From: Aquimarina mytili
GTDB lineage: Bacteria; Bacteroidota; Bacteroidia; Flavobacteriales; Flavobacteriaceae
Assembly: GCF_016735115.1 (NCBI RefSeq)
Contig: NZ_JAERQJ010000006.1
Coordinates: forward strand, 62,001-126,000
DNA: 64,000 bases
Reading direction: 5' to 3'
Positions 1-8,876 of the stretch are shown piece by piece; the first letter of the stretch is position 1, and every line of letters begins with the position of its first letter. The translations under genes and the position numbers were made by a program. Under the pieces are notes generated by a model. It had not been told where the DNA came from and searched no databases. It saw only the letters and a list, made by a program, of their open reading frames with translations.

Positions 1-924
1 GGAATTAAAAAATCTAAGGAGTATGATTTTCCTATTATTGCTGTTGGTAATCTTTGTGTTGGAGGAACAGGTAAATCTCCTATGGTCGAATATTTAATAC
101 GATTATTAAAAGCAAAAGCAAGGTTGGCCACACTTAGTAGAGGGTATAAAAGGGAGTCTAAGGGGTTTCAATTGGTATTGTCTTCTTCAACAGCTAGAGA
201 AGTAGGGGATGAGCCTTTGCAATTTAAGATTAAATATAATGATGTGCTTGTTGGAGTTGATGGTGATAGACAAAATGGGATAGCAAATTTAAGATCAACA
301 GATCCTAGGCCTGAGGTGATTATTTTGGATGATGCATATCAACATCGTAAGGTAAAAGCCGGATTTTATATTTTACTAACCTCTTATTACGACCTTTATT
401 GTAACGATATCGTATTGCCTACTGGAAACCTAAGAGAACCAAGAAAAGGGGCAAATAGAGCTAATATCGTTATTGTAACCAAGTGTCCTAACGATATTTC
501 TACTTCTGAAATGAAAGCAATAACAGAAAAACTTAATATACATTCAGAGCAATCTTTATTTTTTTCTACTATTGATTATGGAGATAAGATTGTGGGTACA
601 ACCAAAGAAGAGTCGATTGATTGGTTACAAAATAAATCTTTTGTATTGGTAACGGGTATAGCTAATCCAAAACCGTTGATAGAATATTATACTTCTTTAG
701 GATTAACATTTAATCATATTAGTTTTCCAGATCATCACAATTTTACCGATAAAGAATTAAAAGATTTAGCACATCATGATATTATAGTAACAACAGAAAA
801 GGATTATGTGAGATTGATTTCGGATTTTTCTGGTAAAAGTTTATGGTATCAACCTATCGAAATGAAATTTATTAAGAATGGGAGTGCTTTTGACGATACA
901 TTATTTAGGTATATAAAAAAATAA
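1..924 (+). CDS. lpxK: Tetraacyldisaccharide 4'-kinase (5' end outside window)
   Basis: LpxK phosphorylates the 4' position of the lipid A disaccharide precursor at the inner face of the cytoplasmic membrane. The frame is open from base 1, and the first in-window ATG (82) lies inside the P-loop, so the gene starts upstream of the window. Reading from base 1 gives GNLCVGGTGKSP (bases 46-81), the Walker A motif of the family, and later DDAYQHRKV, the conserved DDxxQHR stretch. About 307 codons are present of roughly 330-350 usual. The N-terminal membrane segment is missing. A hairpin terminator follows directly. Family assignment is firm. Confidence 0.95.
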   Translation, partial: GIKKSKEYDFPIIAVGNLCVGGTGKSPMVEYLIRLLKAKARLATLSRGYKRESKGFQLVLSSSTAREVGDEPLQFKIKYNDVLVGVDGDRQNGIANLRSTDPRPEVIILDDAYQHRKVKAGFYILLTSYYDLYCNDIVLPTGNLREPRKGANRANIVIVTKCPNDISTSEMKAITEKLNIHSEQSLFFSTIDYGDKIVGTTKEESIDWLQNKSFVLVTGIANPKPLIEYYTSLGLTFNHISFPDHHNFTDKELKDLAHHDIIVTTEKDYVRLISDFSGKSLWYQPIEMKFIKNGSAFDDTLFRYIKK

Positions 925-950
925 GACCTTGTAACAAGATCTTATTTTTT
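923..950. terminator. Hairpin terminator between convergent genes
   Basis: Ten-base arms (AAGACCTTGT and ACAAGATCTT, one C/A mismatch on plus that becomes a G-U pair on minus) overlap around a short loop, followed by a T-run at 945-950. It overlaps the lpxK stop codon and lies before the end of the convergent histidine kinase gene. It is likely to serve lpxK. Confidence 0.7.
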
Positions 951-959
951 ACGCTATAC

Positions 960-3185
960 TTAAGTAGTAGCTTGTTTTTTTACTAAAGCCTTATGGAGTT
1001 TTGTAAAAAACTCTTCGGTTTTATATGGTTTTGGAATAATGTCATTAAACCCACTGTCGTAAAACTCGTCTAAATTATCATCAAGCGTTACAGCTGTTAA
1101 TGCAATAATTGGTATTTCTGTATCAAATTCTCTTATTTGTTTAGTGGCTTCAATTCCACTTATTCCCGGCATATGGATATCCATTAAAATTAAGTCAAAA
1201 GTATCTTCTTTAGCTTTATTGACCGCAATATCCCCATTATCTGCTACATCACATTTTATTTTATTTTTTTCTAATATCTTTCTGGTAATAAGTTGATTGA
1301 TTTTATTGTCTTCTACTATCAGGACATACTTATCGATCATTACGCTATAATCAATCTTTTTCGCTTCTTCTACATAATCTGTGCTCTTATCCTGAAAAAC
1401 TTCAAATTTTAGATCGAATAAAAATTTAGACCCTTTACCTAACTTACTTTCTAGTTTAATTTCGCTATCCATTAATGATAATAGATTTTTTACAATAGAT
1501 AGCCCTAAACCAGTACCTCCAAATTTTCTGTTAATCTGCACAGACCCTTGGGTAAAGTTTTCAAATATACTCTGTTGCTTTTTTTCTGAAATTCCAACAC
1601 CATTATCTTCTATTTCAAAATTAAGAAATACGGTATTGTCAATTTGTTGTTTGGATTTTACTCGTATCCAAATATCTCCATTTTGAGTAAATTTTATTGA
1701 ATTCCCGATAAGGTTAATTAAAATCTGAGATACTTTAAGAGGATCTCCTTTTAATTTCATAGGGATAGAATCATCAAACTCATAATGTAAATTATTATTT
1801 CGATCCTTCGCAGATTTACCCAATGCAATAAGTACATCGTTTATTCTTTTCTTTAAATTGAATGACGTGTTTTCTACTTCTACCTTATTAGCTTCTAGTT
1901 TATTCAGGTCAAGAATATTGTTGATCAAGGATAAGAGGTATTCTCCAGAAAATTTAAGAGAATTTAGATGTTCTTTTTGATTTGGTGTAGGGCTTTCTTC
2001 CAGTAATAAATGTGTAAGACCCGTAACGGCATACAAAGGTGTTCTTAGTTCGTGAGTGATTGTAGAGAGAAACTGAACTTTAGCTTCGCTAGCTCTTTCT
2101 GCATTTTCTTTGGCAAGAATTAATTCTGTATTCTTATTCTGTAATAATTCATTGGCTCTAGCTCTAAGATTATTGTTTTTATAAAGAGAAAGAGTTAATA
2201 GCGATAATATAGTAATTAAAGCGATACTTAATATCGTGGTCAAGCGCCCTAATTTCAATGATTTTTGTTGCTGAATATTTTCTTCGGTAAGCTCTTCTAT
2301 TAAAACATTATTTTCATTTAAGTTAAGTTTTGCGCCAGCTTCTTGTGCAATGATTTCTTTATTTATGTTGAATAAGGAATCTTTTATTTTTTGATGCGCT
2401 TTTAGATTGTCTAATGAGGTTAAATAGTCTTTTTTCTTTTCGTATATCAGACTATAAAGTTCGAAGCAAGTAGATCTAATCTCAGAATAGCCTTTATCTT
2501 TCCCAATTTTCATAGCTAAATCATTAGTTGCTAAGGCTTCTTCTACTTGATTTAATGCTAACTGAGCTTTTGCTTTATTACTATATAGTTTTGCCTTGAA
2601 GTAATGTTGTTCATGGGTTTCAATTGAGGGTAAACCACTATTGAAATGATCAATTGCCTTTTGGTGTTGGTTACTCTCCAGTGCTAAGAGCCCCAGATTT
2701 AATTTTACGGGCCCTATTTGATTTTCTATATTGTTCTTTTGCGATAAATCAAGTGCTTTGCCCAAAACTTGATTCGCAGTCTTATAATCCTGAAGTTTTG
2801 TAGCTATTGATCCGTAGATGGTATATGAGCATGCTAAGCCACTCTCATTATTATCTTCGTTCTGTATTTCGATAGCATTAAGAATTTGCTCCTCTGCTTT
2901 TTTTAGGTCTCCTAATTCTCGATAAAGTTTGGCAAGGACCATATTGGTACTTGCGCGGTATTTTTTATCTTGATTTTGTAAAGCTAGTTCTTTGGCAATA
3001 ATAGCATTTTCAAGAGCTTTTTCTAAATGAGCTTGTTCTATTGATCTAGAAGCTCTTCGTAAATAATTCGCAATAGAATCCTTGACTTGACTGTTTTTTG
3101 GAGTGTTAATTCCAATTTGGGAATACACATTAAAACAACAGATAAGTAAAGTTATAACTATAGAATGTCTAATTGGGGTTGGCAT
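960..3185 (-). CDS. TPR-containing hybrid sensor histidine kinase
   Basis: This 741-residue protein has a signal peptide (residues 1-22), a periplasmic TPR solenoid (about 35-275), a predicted coiled coil, one membrane helix (about 313-336), a HisKA domain with phospho-acceptor His378 in THELRTPL, a HATPase_c domain with DNGVGIS and GTGLGLSI, and a C-terminal receiver domain with phospho-acceptor Asp669 in LMDIHMPG. This is the flavobacterial class of hybrid kinases in which TPRs replace a classical sensor. No DNA-binding output domain is present, so a separate partner or a phosphorelay is expected. It lies 29 bases behind gap and may be co-transcribed with it. The signal is unknown. Confidence 0.93.
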   Translation of the reverse strand: MPTPIRHSIVITLLICCFNVYSQIGINTPKNSQVKDSIANYLRRASRSIEQAHLEKALENAIIAKELALQNQDKKYRASTNMVLAKLYRELGDLKKAEEQILNAIEIQNEDNNESGLACSYTIYGSIATKLQDYKTANQVLGKALDLSQKNNIENQIGPVKLNLGLLALESNQHQKAIDHFNSGLPSIETHEQHYFKAKLYSNKAKAQLALNQVEEALATNDLAMKIGKDKGYSEIRSTCFELYSLIYEKKKDYLTSLDNLKAHQKIKDSLFNINKEIIAQEAGAKLNLNENNVLIEELTEENIQQQKSLKLGRLTTILSIALITILSLLTLSLYKNNNLRARANELLQNKNTELILAKENAERASEAKVQFLSTITHELRTPLYAVTGLTHLLLEESPTPNQKEHLNSLKFSGEYLLSLINNILDLNKLEANKVEVENTSFNLKKRINDVLIALGKSAKDRNNNLHYEFDDSIPMKLKGDPLKVSQILINLIGNSIKFTQNGDIWIRVKSKQQIDNTVFLNFEIEDNGVGISEKKQQSIFENFTQGSVQINRKFGGTGLGLSIVKNLLSLMDSEIKLESKLGKGSKFLFDLKFEVFQDKSTDYVEEAKKIDYSVMIDKYVLIVEDNKINQLITRKILEKNKIKCDVADNGDIAVNKAKEDTFDLILMDIHMPGISGIEATKQIREFDTEIPIIALTAVTLDDNLDEFYDSGFNDIIPKPYKTEEFFTKLHKALVKKQATT

Positions 3186-3214
3186 TTTTCCTGTAAAAAT
3201 CTCAACTAATATAG

Positions 3215-4219
3215 TTATTTCTTACAAATGTTAATAATTAAATCTATTATTCTGTGGCTATACCCAATTTCATTATCATACCATCCTATGATTTTTACCA
3301 TTTTTCCGATCACAGAGGTCATTAAAGAATCGAATAAGCAAGAGCTAGGATTACCAATAATATCTATAGATACTATTGGGTCTTCGGTGTATGCTAAAAT
3401 GCCTTTTAGGTAGGTTTCAGAAGCATTTTTAAATGCTTGGTTAATTTCTTCAATCGAAATGGACTCTTTAACATTAAATGTGATATCGGTTAATGAGCCG
3501 TCTGGGACAGGGACTCTAATACCACATCCACCAATTACATCGCTTAATTCCGGAAAAATTTTGGTAAGAGCTTTTGCTGCTCCTGTTGTGGTCGGTACAA
3601 TGGATTGACTTGCAGCTCTGGCTCGCCTCAAATCTCGATGAGGTTGATCATGTAGACTTTGGTCTGTGGTGTAACTATGTACCGTTGTGATATAAGCTTG
3701 TTCAATACCACATAAGTCATTAATTACCTTTATCATTGGTGCCGCATTGTTTGTGGTGCAAGAAGCATTAGAAATTATTGTTTCTGTTCCATCAAGAATA
3801 TGATCATTTACACCTAAAACTACTGTTTTTATGCTATCTTCTAATGGAGGTGCAGAGAGAATTACTTTTTTTGCTCCAGCATTTAGATGTTTTTCTGCAA
3901 GTTCTTTGGTTTTGAACTTTCCTGTTGATTCTACTACAATGTCAACATGATATGTCGACCAACTACATTTTTCGGGATCTTTATGATTGAGTAGTGGTAT
4001 TGGTTTGTTATCTACTAAAATCTCGGTAGTAGTGTATGACACATCATGCGGTAAAACTCCATGTATGCTATCATATTTTAGCAGATGGCTTAATGTTTTC
4101 GTATCTGCAAGATCATTAATTACAACTACTTGTATGTCTTTGTGATGTATTAATAATCGAAAAAGATTACGACCTATTCTTCCAAATCCATTAATAGCTA
4201 CTCTTATGGGTGTATTCAT
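3215..4219 (-). CDS. gap: Type I glyceraldehyde-3-phosphate dehydrogenase
   Basis: GAPDH converts glyceraldehyde 3-phosphate to 1,3-bisphosphoglycerate in glycolysis, or the reverse in gluconeogenesis. The 334-residue protein has the Rossmann motif GFGRIGRN at 10-17, an Asp36 in NDLAD that favours NAD over NADP, catalytic Cys154 in SCTTN, and the C-terminal WYDNEIGYSHR. Length is typical. It sits 27 bases behind lipA and 29 before the histidine kinase, all on the minus strand, so the three may share a transcript. Flavobacteria often carry two gap genes. Which role this one plays cannot be told from the sequence. Confidence 0.96.
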   Translation of the reverse strand: MNTPIRVAINGFGRIGRNLFRLLIHHKDIQVVVINDLADTKTLSHLLKYDSIHGVLPHDVSYTTTEILVDNKPIPLLNHKDPEKCSWSTYHVDIVVESTGKFKTKELAEKHLNAGAKKVILSAPPLEDSIKTVVLGVNDHILDGTETIISNASCTTNNAAPMIKVINDLCGIEQAYITTVHSYTTDQSLHDQPHRDLRRARAASQSIVPTTTGAAKALTKIFPELSDVIGGCGIRVPVPDGSLTDITFNVKESISIEEINQAFKNASETYLKGILAYTEDPIVSIDIIGNPSSCLFDSLMTSVIGKMVKIIGWYDNEIGYSHRIIDLIINICKK

Positions 4220-4246
4220 TAAATCTTCAATTACTGATTTTTTGAA

Positions 4247-5119
4247 TTATGTTAGGTGTTTCTGAGCTTTATACGAAGACCTTACCAAGGCACCACTTTC
4301 AACATGTCTAAAGCCCATTTCCAGACCTAATTTTTCGTATTTCTTAAATTGATAGGGTGTTATAAATTCTTTTACAGGAAGATGTTTTTTACTAGGCTGG
4401 AGATATTGTCCTATAGTAACAATGTCTAAATTTACTTTTCTAAGATCTTCAAGGGTTTGTATCACTTCTTCTTCCTTTTCTCCAAGGCCTAACATAATAC
4501 CACTTTTAGTACGATTAATACCATTATCTTTAAGATATCGAAGTACTTCCAAACTTTGTTCATACTTAGCTTGTATACGCACCTCACGGGTTAATCTTTT
4601 TACAGTTTCCATGTTATGCGAAACTACTTCTGGTTTAACAGAGATTATTCTGTCTATGTTTTTAGTTTTGCCTTGAAAATCTGGTATTAATGTCTCTAAA
4701 GTGGTTTCAGGATTCATCCTTCTTATGGCCTGAATCGTTTCTGCCCATATAATAGAACCACCATCCGCAAGGTCATCTCTATCTACAGAGGTTACTACCG
4801 CATGTTTAATATTCATTAATTTTATAGATCGAGCTACTTTTTCTGGCTCTTCCCAATCTACAGTTTCTGGTCTTCCTGTTTTTACACCGCAAAAACCACA
4901 AGAGCGCGTACAGATATTACCTAATATCATAAAAGTAGCAGTACCTTCACTCCAGCACTCTCCCATGTTAGGACAGCTACCAGAAGTACATATAGTGTGT
5001 AAGTTATATTTATCGACTAAACCACGGAGTTCCGTATATTTTTTTCCTGTTGGAAGTTTTACTCGTAGCCATTTAGGCTTTCCTTTTGGAGGTGCTACTG
5101 AAGCAACATCATTATTCAT
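4247..5119 (-). CDS. lipA: Lipoyl synthase (radical SAM)
   Basis: LipA inserts two sulfurs into octanoyl groups on lipoyl domains. Both iron-sulfur sites are visible: the auxiliary cluster cysteines 44, 49 and 55 (CTSGSCPNMGEC) and the radical SAM cysteines 70, 74 and 77 (CTRSCGFC). The C-terminal RSSY serine ligand motif is present near residue 281. At 290 residues it has normal length. It lies at the head of a minus-strand run with gap and the hybrid kinase. The 266 bases upstream are non-coding and hold only a weak promoter-like stretch. Confidence 0.97.
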   Translation of the reverse strand: MNNDVASVAPPKGKPKWLRVKLPTGKKYTELRGLVDKYNLHTICTSGSCPNMGECWSEGTATFMILGNICTRSCGFCGVKTGRPETVDWEEPEKVARSIKLMNIKHAVVTSVDRDDLADGGSIIWAETIQAIRRMNPETTLETLIPDFQGKTKNIDRIISVKPEVVSHNMETVKRLTREVRIQAKYEQSLEVLRYLKDNGINRTKSGIMLGLGEKEEEVIQTLEDLRKVNLDIVTIGQYLQPSKKHLPVKEFITPYQFKKYEKLGLEMGFRHVESGALVRSSYKAQKHLT

Positions 5120-5385
5120 ACAAGCAATATTTTGTGTAAAAATACAAAGAAAGGATAGATTAATAAGAAGTTTTAGATAAAGTTAATGTTTATCCAGTAG
5201 CAATAGGATTAGTATTTGTTTTAAGTGATGCGTTGAATCTAAATAAAGAGCAGGGATTTTAATATTTGCCCTATTTTTTTATCGCTAACAATACTGGTAG
5301 ATAAAGTTTTAACACAAGGTTAAAATTAAGTTAATATAAAATTTTTTTTGATTTTGAAAGTTATCAGTTCTAAAAAAGAGGAAAA

Positions 5386-5619
5386 ATGATGCCTGAGGAA
5401 TTGGTGACCCCAAAAAAAATACAAAACAATCGAAAACGTGTAGAGAAGTGGCTGATAAATAATCATAAATATATCAATATCACTGCAATTGAAAAAGAGA
5501 TCTCTGCGCCAAAAGGCTTGGTTCAGAAATTTGTGAAATACGACAAAAAGATTAATGATAAATGGATTAATCCATTGTATTATGTTATAAAAAGGTTTAC
5601 TTCTTTTACGTTAAGATAA
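5386..5619 (+). CDS. Small putative HTH DNA-binding protein
   Basis: This is a 77-residue basic protein. The stretch ITAIEKEISAPKGLVQKFV resembles the helix-turn-helix of small Bacteroidota repressor-like proteins that carry an L-P-x-G-T-L-x-K signature, followed by a helix rich in lysine. The start at 5386 is one of two adjacent ATG codons. It is preceded by an A/G-rich stretch (AAAAAAGAGGAAAA), a plausible ribosome entry site for this phylum. It converges on the sigma factor gene with only 15 bases between. No target or family name can be given. It could be a remnant of mobile DNA. Confidence 0.55.
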   Translation: MMPEELVTPKKIQNNRKRVEKWLINNHKYINITAIEKEISAPKGLVQKFVKYDKKINDKWINPLYYVIKRFTSFTLR

Positions 5620-5634
5620 GATTTACCTTGTGTG

Positions 5635-6207
5635 TCAGTTTTTGGTGTTGGTTATAATCTCTGACAATAATTTTTTTGCTCTCAATAATTTTACTTTTAC
5701 ATTATTGATTGGTTCTTCTAATTGATCTGCTATCTCCTTATAACTTAATTCTTGAAAATAACGTAAATTAATTACCTTTTGATAATGAGGTTTTAGTTGT
5801 TTTATATAAAGGAGTAATTGTGCTAAATTTTGCTCTGTAATTAATTTATCTTCTGGAGAGGGGTTATCATCTATTATTCGATATACAGAATCATCTACCT
5901 GAGTTGTCGTTTTAGATTGAATGGATGCATTTTTTTTTCTTAACAGGTCGATATGAATATTTTTTGAAATTTGTATCAACCAGGTTTTAAAATTGAATTC
6001 TTCTTTAAACGTATCAATTTTATCAAATGCCCTAGAGAAACTCTGTATAGTAATATCTTCTGCTTCGTATTCGTCCTGAGTTCTTTTTAATTGAAAATTG
6101 TACACATCATTCCAAAAAGTATCCAAAAGATAATTAAAAGATGTTTGTTTCCCTTCTTTAGCTTTTTTTATATGATCTTCTAACGAGATTGGACGTTCTT
6201 TTTTCAA
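5635..6207 (-). CDS. ECF-type RNA polymerase sigma factor
   Basis: This 190-residue protein has sigma region 2 (about 20-90, with NFQLKRTQDEYEAEDITIQS and FKTWLIQI) and region 4 (about 130-185, with YKEIADQLEEPINNVKVKLLR as the helix-turn-helix, given here in outline). Length and layout fit extracytoplasmic-function sigma factors. No anti-sigma gene of FecR or zinc-finger type lies next to it. Instead the gene upstream, 32 bases away and probably co-transcribed, encodes a small cysteine-containing membrane protein that could take part in control. That link is inference. Target promoters are unknown. Confidence 0.9.
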   Translation of the reverse strand: MKKERPISLEDHIKKAKEGKQTSFNYLLDTFWNDVYNFQLKRTQDEYEAEDITIQSFSRAFDKIDTFKEEFNFKTWLIQISKNIHIDLLRKKNASIQSKTTTQVDDSVYRIIDDNPSPEDKLITEQNLAQLLLYIKQLKPHYQKVINLRYFQELSYKEIADQLEEPINNVKVKLLRAKKLLSEIITNTKN

Positions 6208-6239
6208 TGAAATATGTTTGAATAGAATACCGGTAGTAG

Positions 6240-6446
6240 TTATTTAGAATGCTCAGTTTCGTTGCAATTAGAAAATTGATCAGGTGTTTTACCGCAAAGA
6301 GAGCACGATTCACCTTCTTTATTAAGAAAAGGACTTTGGCTTGCACATGTTCCAGCAAACTTACCATCTTTTTTAGCCCAAAGTTTGATAGCAATTCCTG
6401 CAAAGGCCAATAATAATAAAACTACCGTAAGTAAAAAAAGTTTCAT
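6240..6446 (-). CDS. Small single-pass membrane protein with Cys motif
   Basis: The 68-residue protein has one N-terminal hydrophobic helix (residues 3-22) and a short exposed tail with four cysteines (C34, and C48, C51 in CSLCG, and C61). The cysteine pairs could bind a metal or form disulfides. Similar short proteins stand before sigma factor and lipA genes in flavobacteria, as far as I recall. A TATCTTTG promoter element lies at 6475-6482, so this gene leads a two-gene unit with the ECF sigma factor. Function is unknown. An accessory role to the sigma factor is possible. Confidence 0.75.
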   Translation of the reverse strand: MKLFLLTVVLLLLAFAGIAIKLWAKKDGKFAGTCASQSPFLNKEGESCSLCGKTPDQFSNCNETEHSK

Positions 6447-6474
6447 AACAATGTAATATAATCAAAATTGATTG

Positions 6475-6482
6475 CAAAGATA
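6475..6482 (-). promoter_or_regulatory. -7 element TATCTTTG before the sigma factor unit
   Basis: On the minus strand this reads TATCTTTG, an exact match to the Bacteroidota TAnnTTTG element. It lies 29 bases upstream of the small membrane protein start. No clear TTG -33 element is found at the usual 17-23 base spacing. Confidence 0.55.
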
Positions 6483-6568
6483 CAAAGAATGAATGGCTAT
6501 GAGGCGGTTAAAGCAAAAATTAAGAGTTGTTTTTGTTACAACAACGTGTTTTTTAAAGAAATGAAATG

Positions 6569-7582
6569 CTAGATAATGTTAACCTCGGTTTCGAGTTTGA
6601 TGTCGAATTTTTCACGTATTTCTTTTTGAATCTTCTGCGATATACTAAGTATTTCGGCTCCGGTAGCATTATCATAATTAACTAGAACTAATGCTTGTTT
6701 TTTATGTACTCCAGCATCACCCCATCGTTTTCCTTTAAAACCACATTGTTCAATAAGCCACCCGGCTGGCACTTTAATATGATTCTCATCTATTTTATAC
6801 GATGGAATATTTGGATAAGTGTTTTGCAGTTGTTTAAAATGATTGATAGAAATAACAGGGTTTTTAAAGAAACTACCACTATTACCTATTTCTGCTGGAT
6901 CCGGGAGTTTACTTTTTCTGATTTCAATAACCGCTTCTGAAACATCTTTAATAGACGGGTTTGTGATTCCTTTGTCTGTTAAAGCATGTTCTATAGCCCC
7001 GTAACTGGTGTTTAGAATATGCTCATTTTTACTTAACTTAAAAACAACACTAGTAATAATGTATTTGCCTTTTGCTTCATTCTTAAAAATAGAATTGCGA
7101 TAGCCAAATTTACATTCTTGATTAGAAAAACCATGTTTATCTCCTGTTTTGATATCAATGGCACTACAATGTAACATTGTGTCTTTAAGTTCTACTCCAT
7201 AGGCCCCAATATTTTGAATTGGCGCACTACCTACATAACCAGGGATTAATGATAGATTTTCTAACCCACCATAATTATTTTCAATACAATATTGAACAAA
7301 ATCATGCCAGTTCTCACCTGCATTTACTGATACGTGCACATAAGAATCTGTTTCTTTTAAAACAGTAATCCCTTTTATCGCAATATGTAAAACTAAAGTG
7401 TCAAGGTTTTTGGTAAGTAGCATATTGCTACCACCGCTTAAAATAAATACATCTTTTTGAGAATTATTTGATAGCGCATTAATGAGTTCTGATTCTGAAG
7501 AGATTTCTATAAACTCTTTGGCAGTAACATCTATTCCGAAAGTATTGTATTTTTTTAAAGATTTATGATGTTCAATTTTCAT
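6569..7582 (-). CDS. murB: UDP-N-acetylmuramate dehydrogenase
   Basis: MurB reduces UDP-GlcNAc-enolpyruvate to UDP-MurNAc in peptidoglycan precursor synthesis and uses FAD and NADPH. The 337-residue protein has the FAD-binding LSGGSNMLL (about 48-56), IPGYVGSAPIQNIGAYG (about 115-131), GNSGSFFKNP with the catalytic serine, and a C-terminal glutamate in ETEVN. The length and the inserted segment match type I (E. coli-like) MurB. Its ATG overlaps the stop of the aminotransferase upstream by 4 bases, so the two are translationally coupled. Confidence 0.96.
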   Translation of the reverse strand: MKIEHHKSLKKYNTFGIDVTAKEFIEISSESELINALSNNSQKDVFILSGGSNMLLTKNLDTLVLHIAIKGITVLKETDSYVHVSVNAGENWHDFVQYCIENNYGGLENLSLIPGYVGSAPIQNIGAYGVELKDTMLHCSAIDIKTGDKHGFSNQECKFGYRNSIFKNEAKGKYIITSVVFKLSKNEHILNTSYGAIEHALTDKGITNPSIKDVSEAVIEIRKSKLPDPAEIGNSGSFFKNPVISINHFKQLQNTYPNIPSYKIDENHIKVPAGWLIEQCGFKGKRWGDAGVHKKQALVLVNYDNATGAEILSISQKIQKEIREKFDIKLETEVNII

Positions 7583-8772
7583 TGACTATTATATTTTTCT
7601 AATCCCTGTCTTAATATTTCTATTGATTTTTTTAAATCTCTTCGATTTAAGACATAGGCAATTCTAACTTGATTTTTTCCTTCATTCGGGCTAGAATAAA
7701 ACCCAGAAGCGGGAGCTAACATAACAGTTTGTTTGTTCAAATCAAATTTATTTAATAACCATTCTGCAAAATGATCTGCATCTTCAACAGGTAATTCGGC
7801 AATACAATAAAATGCCCCCTTTGGCAAGGCTACTTTTACCCCGGGAATTTCTCTTAATCCAGATACCAGAGTGTCTCTTCTTAATTTATACTTTTCTACA
7901 GTTTCTTTATAGTAAGAATCAGGGGCTTCTAATGCGGCTTCGCTTGCAATTTGGGCAAGAGTAGGTGGGCTTAATCTTGCCTGAGCAAATTTCATTGCTG
8001 TTTCGATTACGCTTTTATTCTTACTTACCAAACACCCAATACGAGCTCCACACATGCTATATCGTTTAGAAACAGAGTCTACAACAATAGCATGATCTTC
8101 TAAATCTCTTTCCTGTAAAATTGAATAATGTTCTGAAGAGTCATACACAAACTCTCGATATACTTCATCAGAGATCAAAAATAAATCATATTTGATTGCT
8201 AATTTCGATAATTGCTTTATTTCCTCTTTACTATATAAGTATCCTGTGGGGTTTCCGGGATTACAGATTAGAATCGCTTTGGTTTTTGGGGTGATAAGTT
8301 TTTCAAAATCAGGAATAGGTGGTAAAGCAAACCCGGTTTCTAATTTAGAGATTACAGGAACCACCTTAACTGTTGATTGGGTTGAAAAACTATAATAATT
8401 AGCATAGAAAGGTTCTGGTACAATAATTTCATCACCAGGATCTGTTATACTACCCATAGTAAAGATAAGGGCTTCACTTCCTCCTGTAGTAATTAGAATG
8501 TCATCAGAGGATATAGTAATGTCGTGTTTAGCATAATAGCCTGCAAGCTTTTTTCTGAAACTTTCAAATCCAGCAGAATGGCTATATGCAAGAATATCCA
8601 ATTTGTGATCTCGCACAGCGTTCATGGCCTCAATAGGAGTTTTGATATCTGGTTGTCCTATATTAAGGTGATAGATATGCTTGCCTTCTTTTACAGCTTT
8701 TTCTGCAAAAGGAACCAATTTTCTAATCGGTGATTCTGGCATTGCTTTGCCCTTATGAGATACTATTGGCAT
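7579..8772 (-). CDS. Pyridoxal-phosphate-dependent class I aminotransferase
   Basis: This 397-residue fold-type I aminotransferase has CNPGNPTGYLYS, SDEVYREFVYD with the PLP-contacting Asp and Tyr, and SVSKRYSMCGARIG with the Schiff-base lysine. The family includes aspartate and aromatic aminotransferases. Substrate cannot be decided from sequence. It is the first gene of a two-gene unit with murB. A 23-base AT-rich palindrome lies upstream in the divergent region shared with the aspartyl protease gene. Confidence 0.92.
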   Translation of the reverse strand: MPIVSHKGKAMPESPIRKLVPFAEKAVKEGKHIYHLNIGQPDIKTPIEAMNAVRDHKLDILAYSHSAGFESFRKKLAGYYAKHDITISSDDILITTGGSEALIFTMGSITDPGDEIIVPEPFYANYYSFSTQSTVKVVPVISKLETGFALPPIPDFEKLITPKTKAILICNPGNPTGYLYSKEEIKQLSKLAIKYDLFLISDEVYREFVYDSSEHYSILQERDLEDHAIVVDSVSKRYSMCGARIGCLVSKNKSVIETAMKFAQARLSPPTLAQIASEAALEAPDSYYKETVEKYKLRRDTLVSGLREIPGVKVALPKGAFYCIAELPVEDADHFAEWLLNKFDLNKQTVMLAPASGFYSSPNEGKNQVRIAYVLNRRDLKKSIEILRQGLEKYNSQ

Positions 8773-8804
8773 CTGATCTGATTTAAAAAATAAAATAGCA
8801 GTAA

Positions 8805-8827
8805 ATTTCTTAAAATATTTAAGAAAT
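8805..8827. promoter_or_regulatory. AT-rich 23-base palindrome, possible operator
   Basis: Perfect 10-base arms ATTTCTTAAA and TTTAAGAAAT surround the centre ATA. It lies in the 104-base gap between two divergent genes (the aminotransferase and the aspartyl protease), where an operator would affect both. AT-rich sequence makes chance palindromes more likely. Confidence 0.35.
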
Positions 8828-8876
8828 AGATGTATTATTGAGATGATTTTTCAACTATTTTTCTATATTTAGCAGA

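Noticed and set aside
5120..5385. Regulatory RNA before lipA
   Set aside because: Only short AT-rich dyads such as GATAAA/TTTATC are present. No motif of a known riboswitch was seen.
6158..6403. Minus-strand frame overlapping the sigma factor and the small membrane protein
   Set aside because: It is a shifted frame of two better-supported genes, with no motif.
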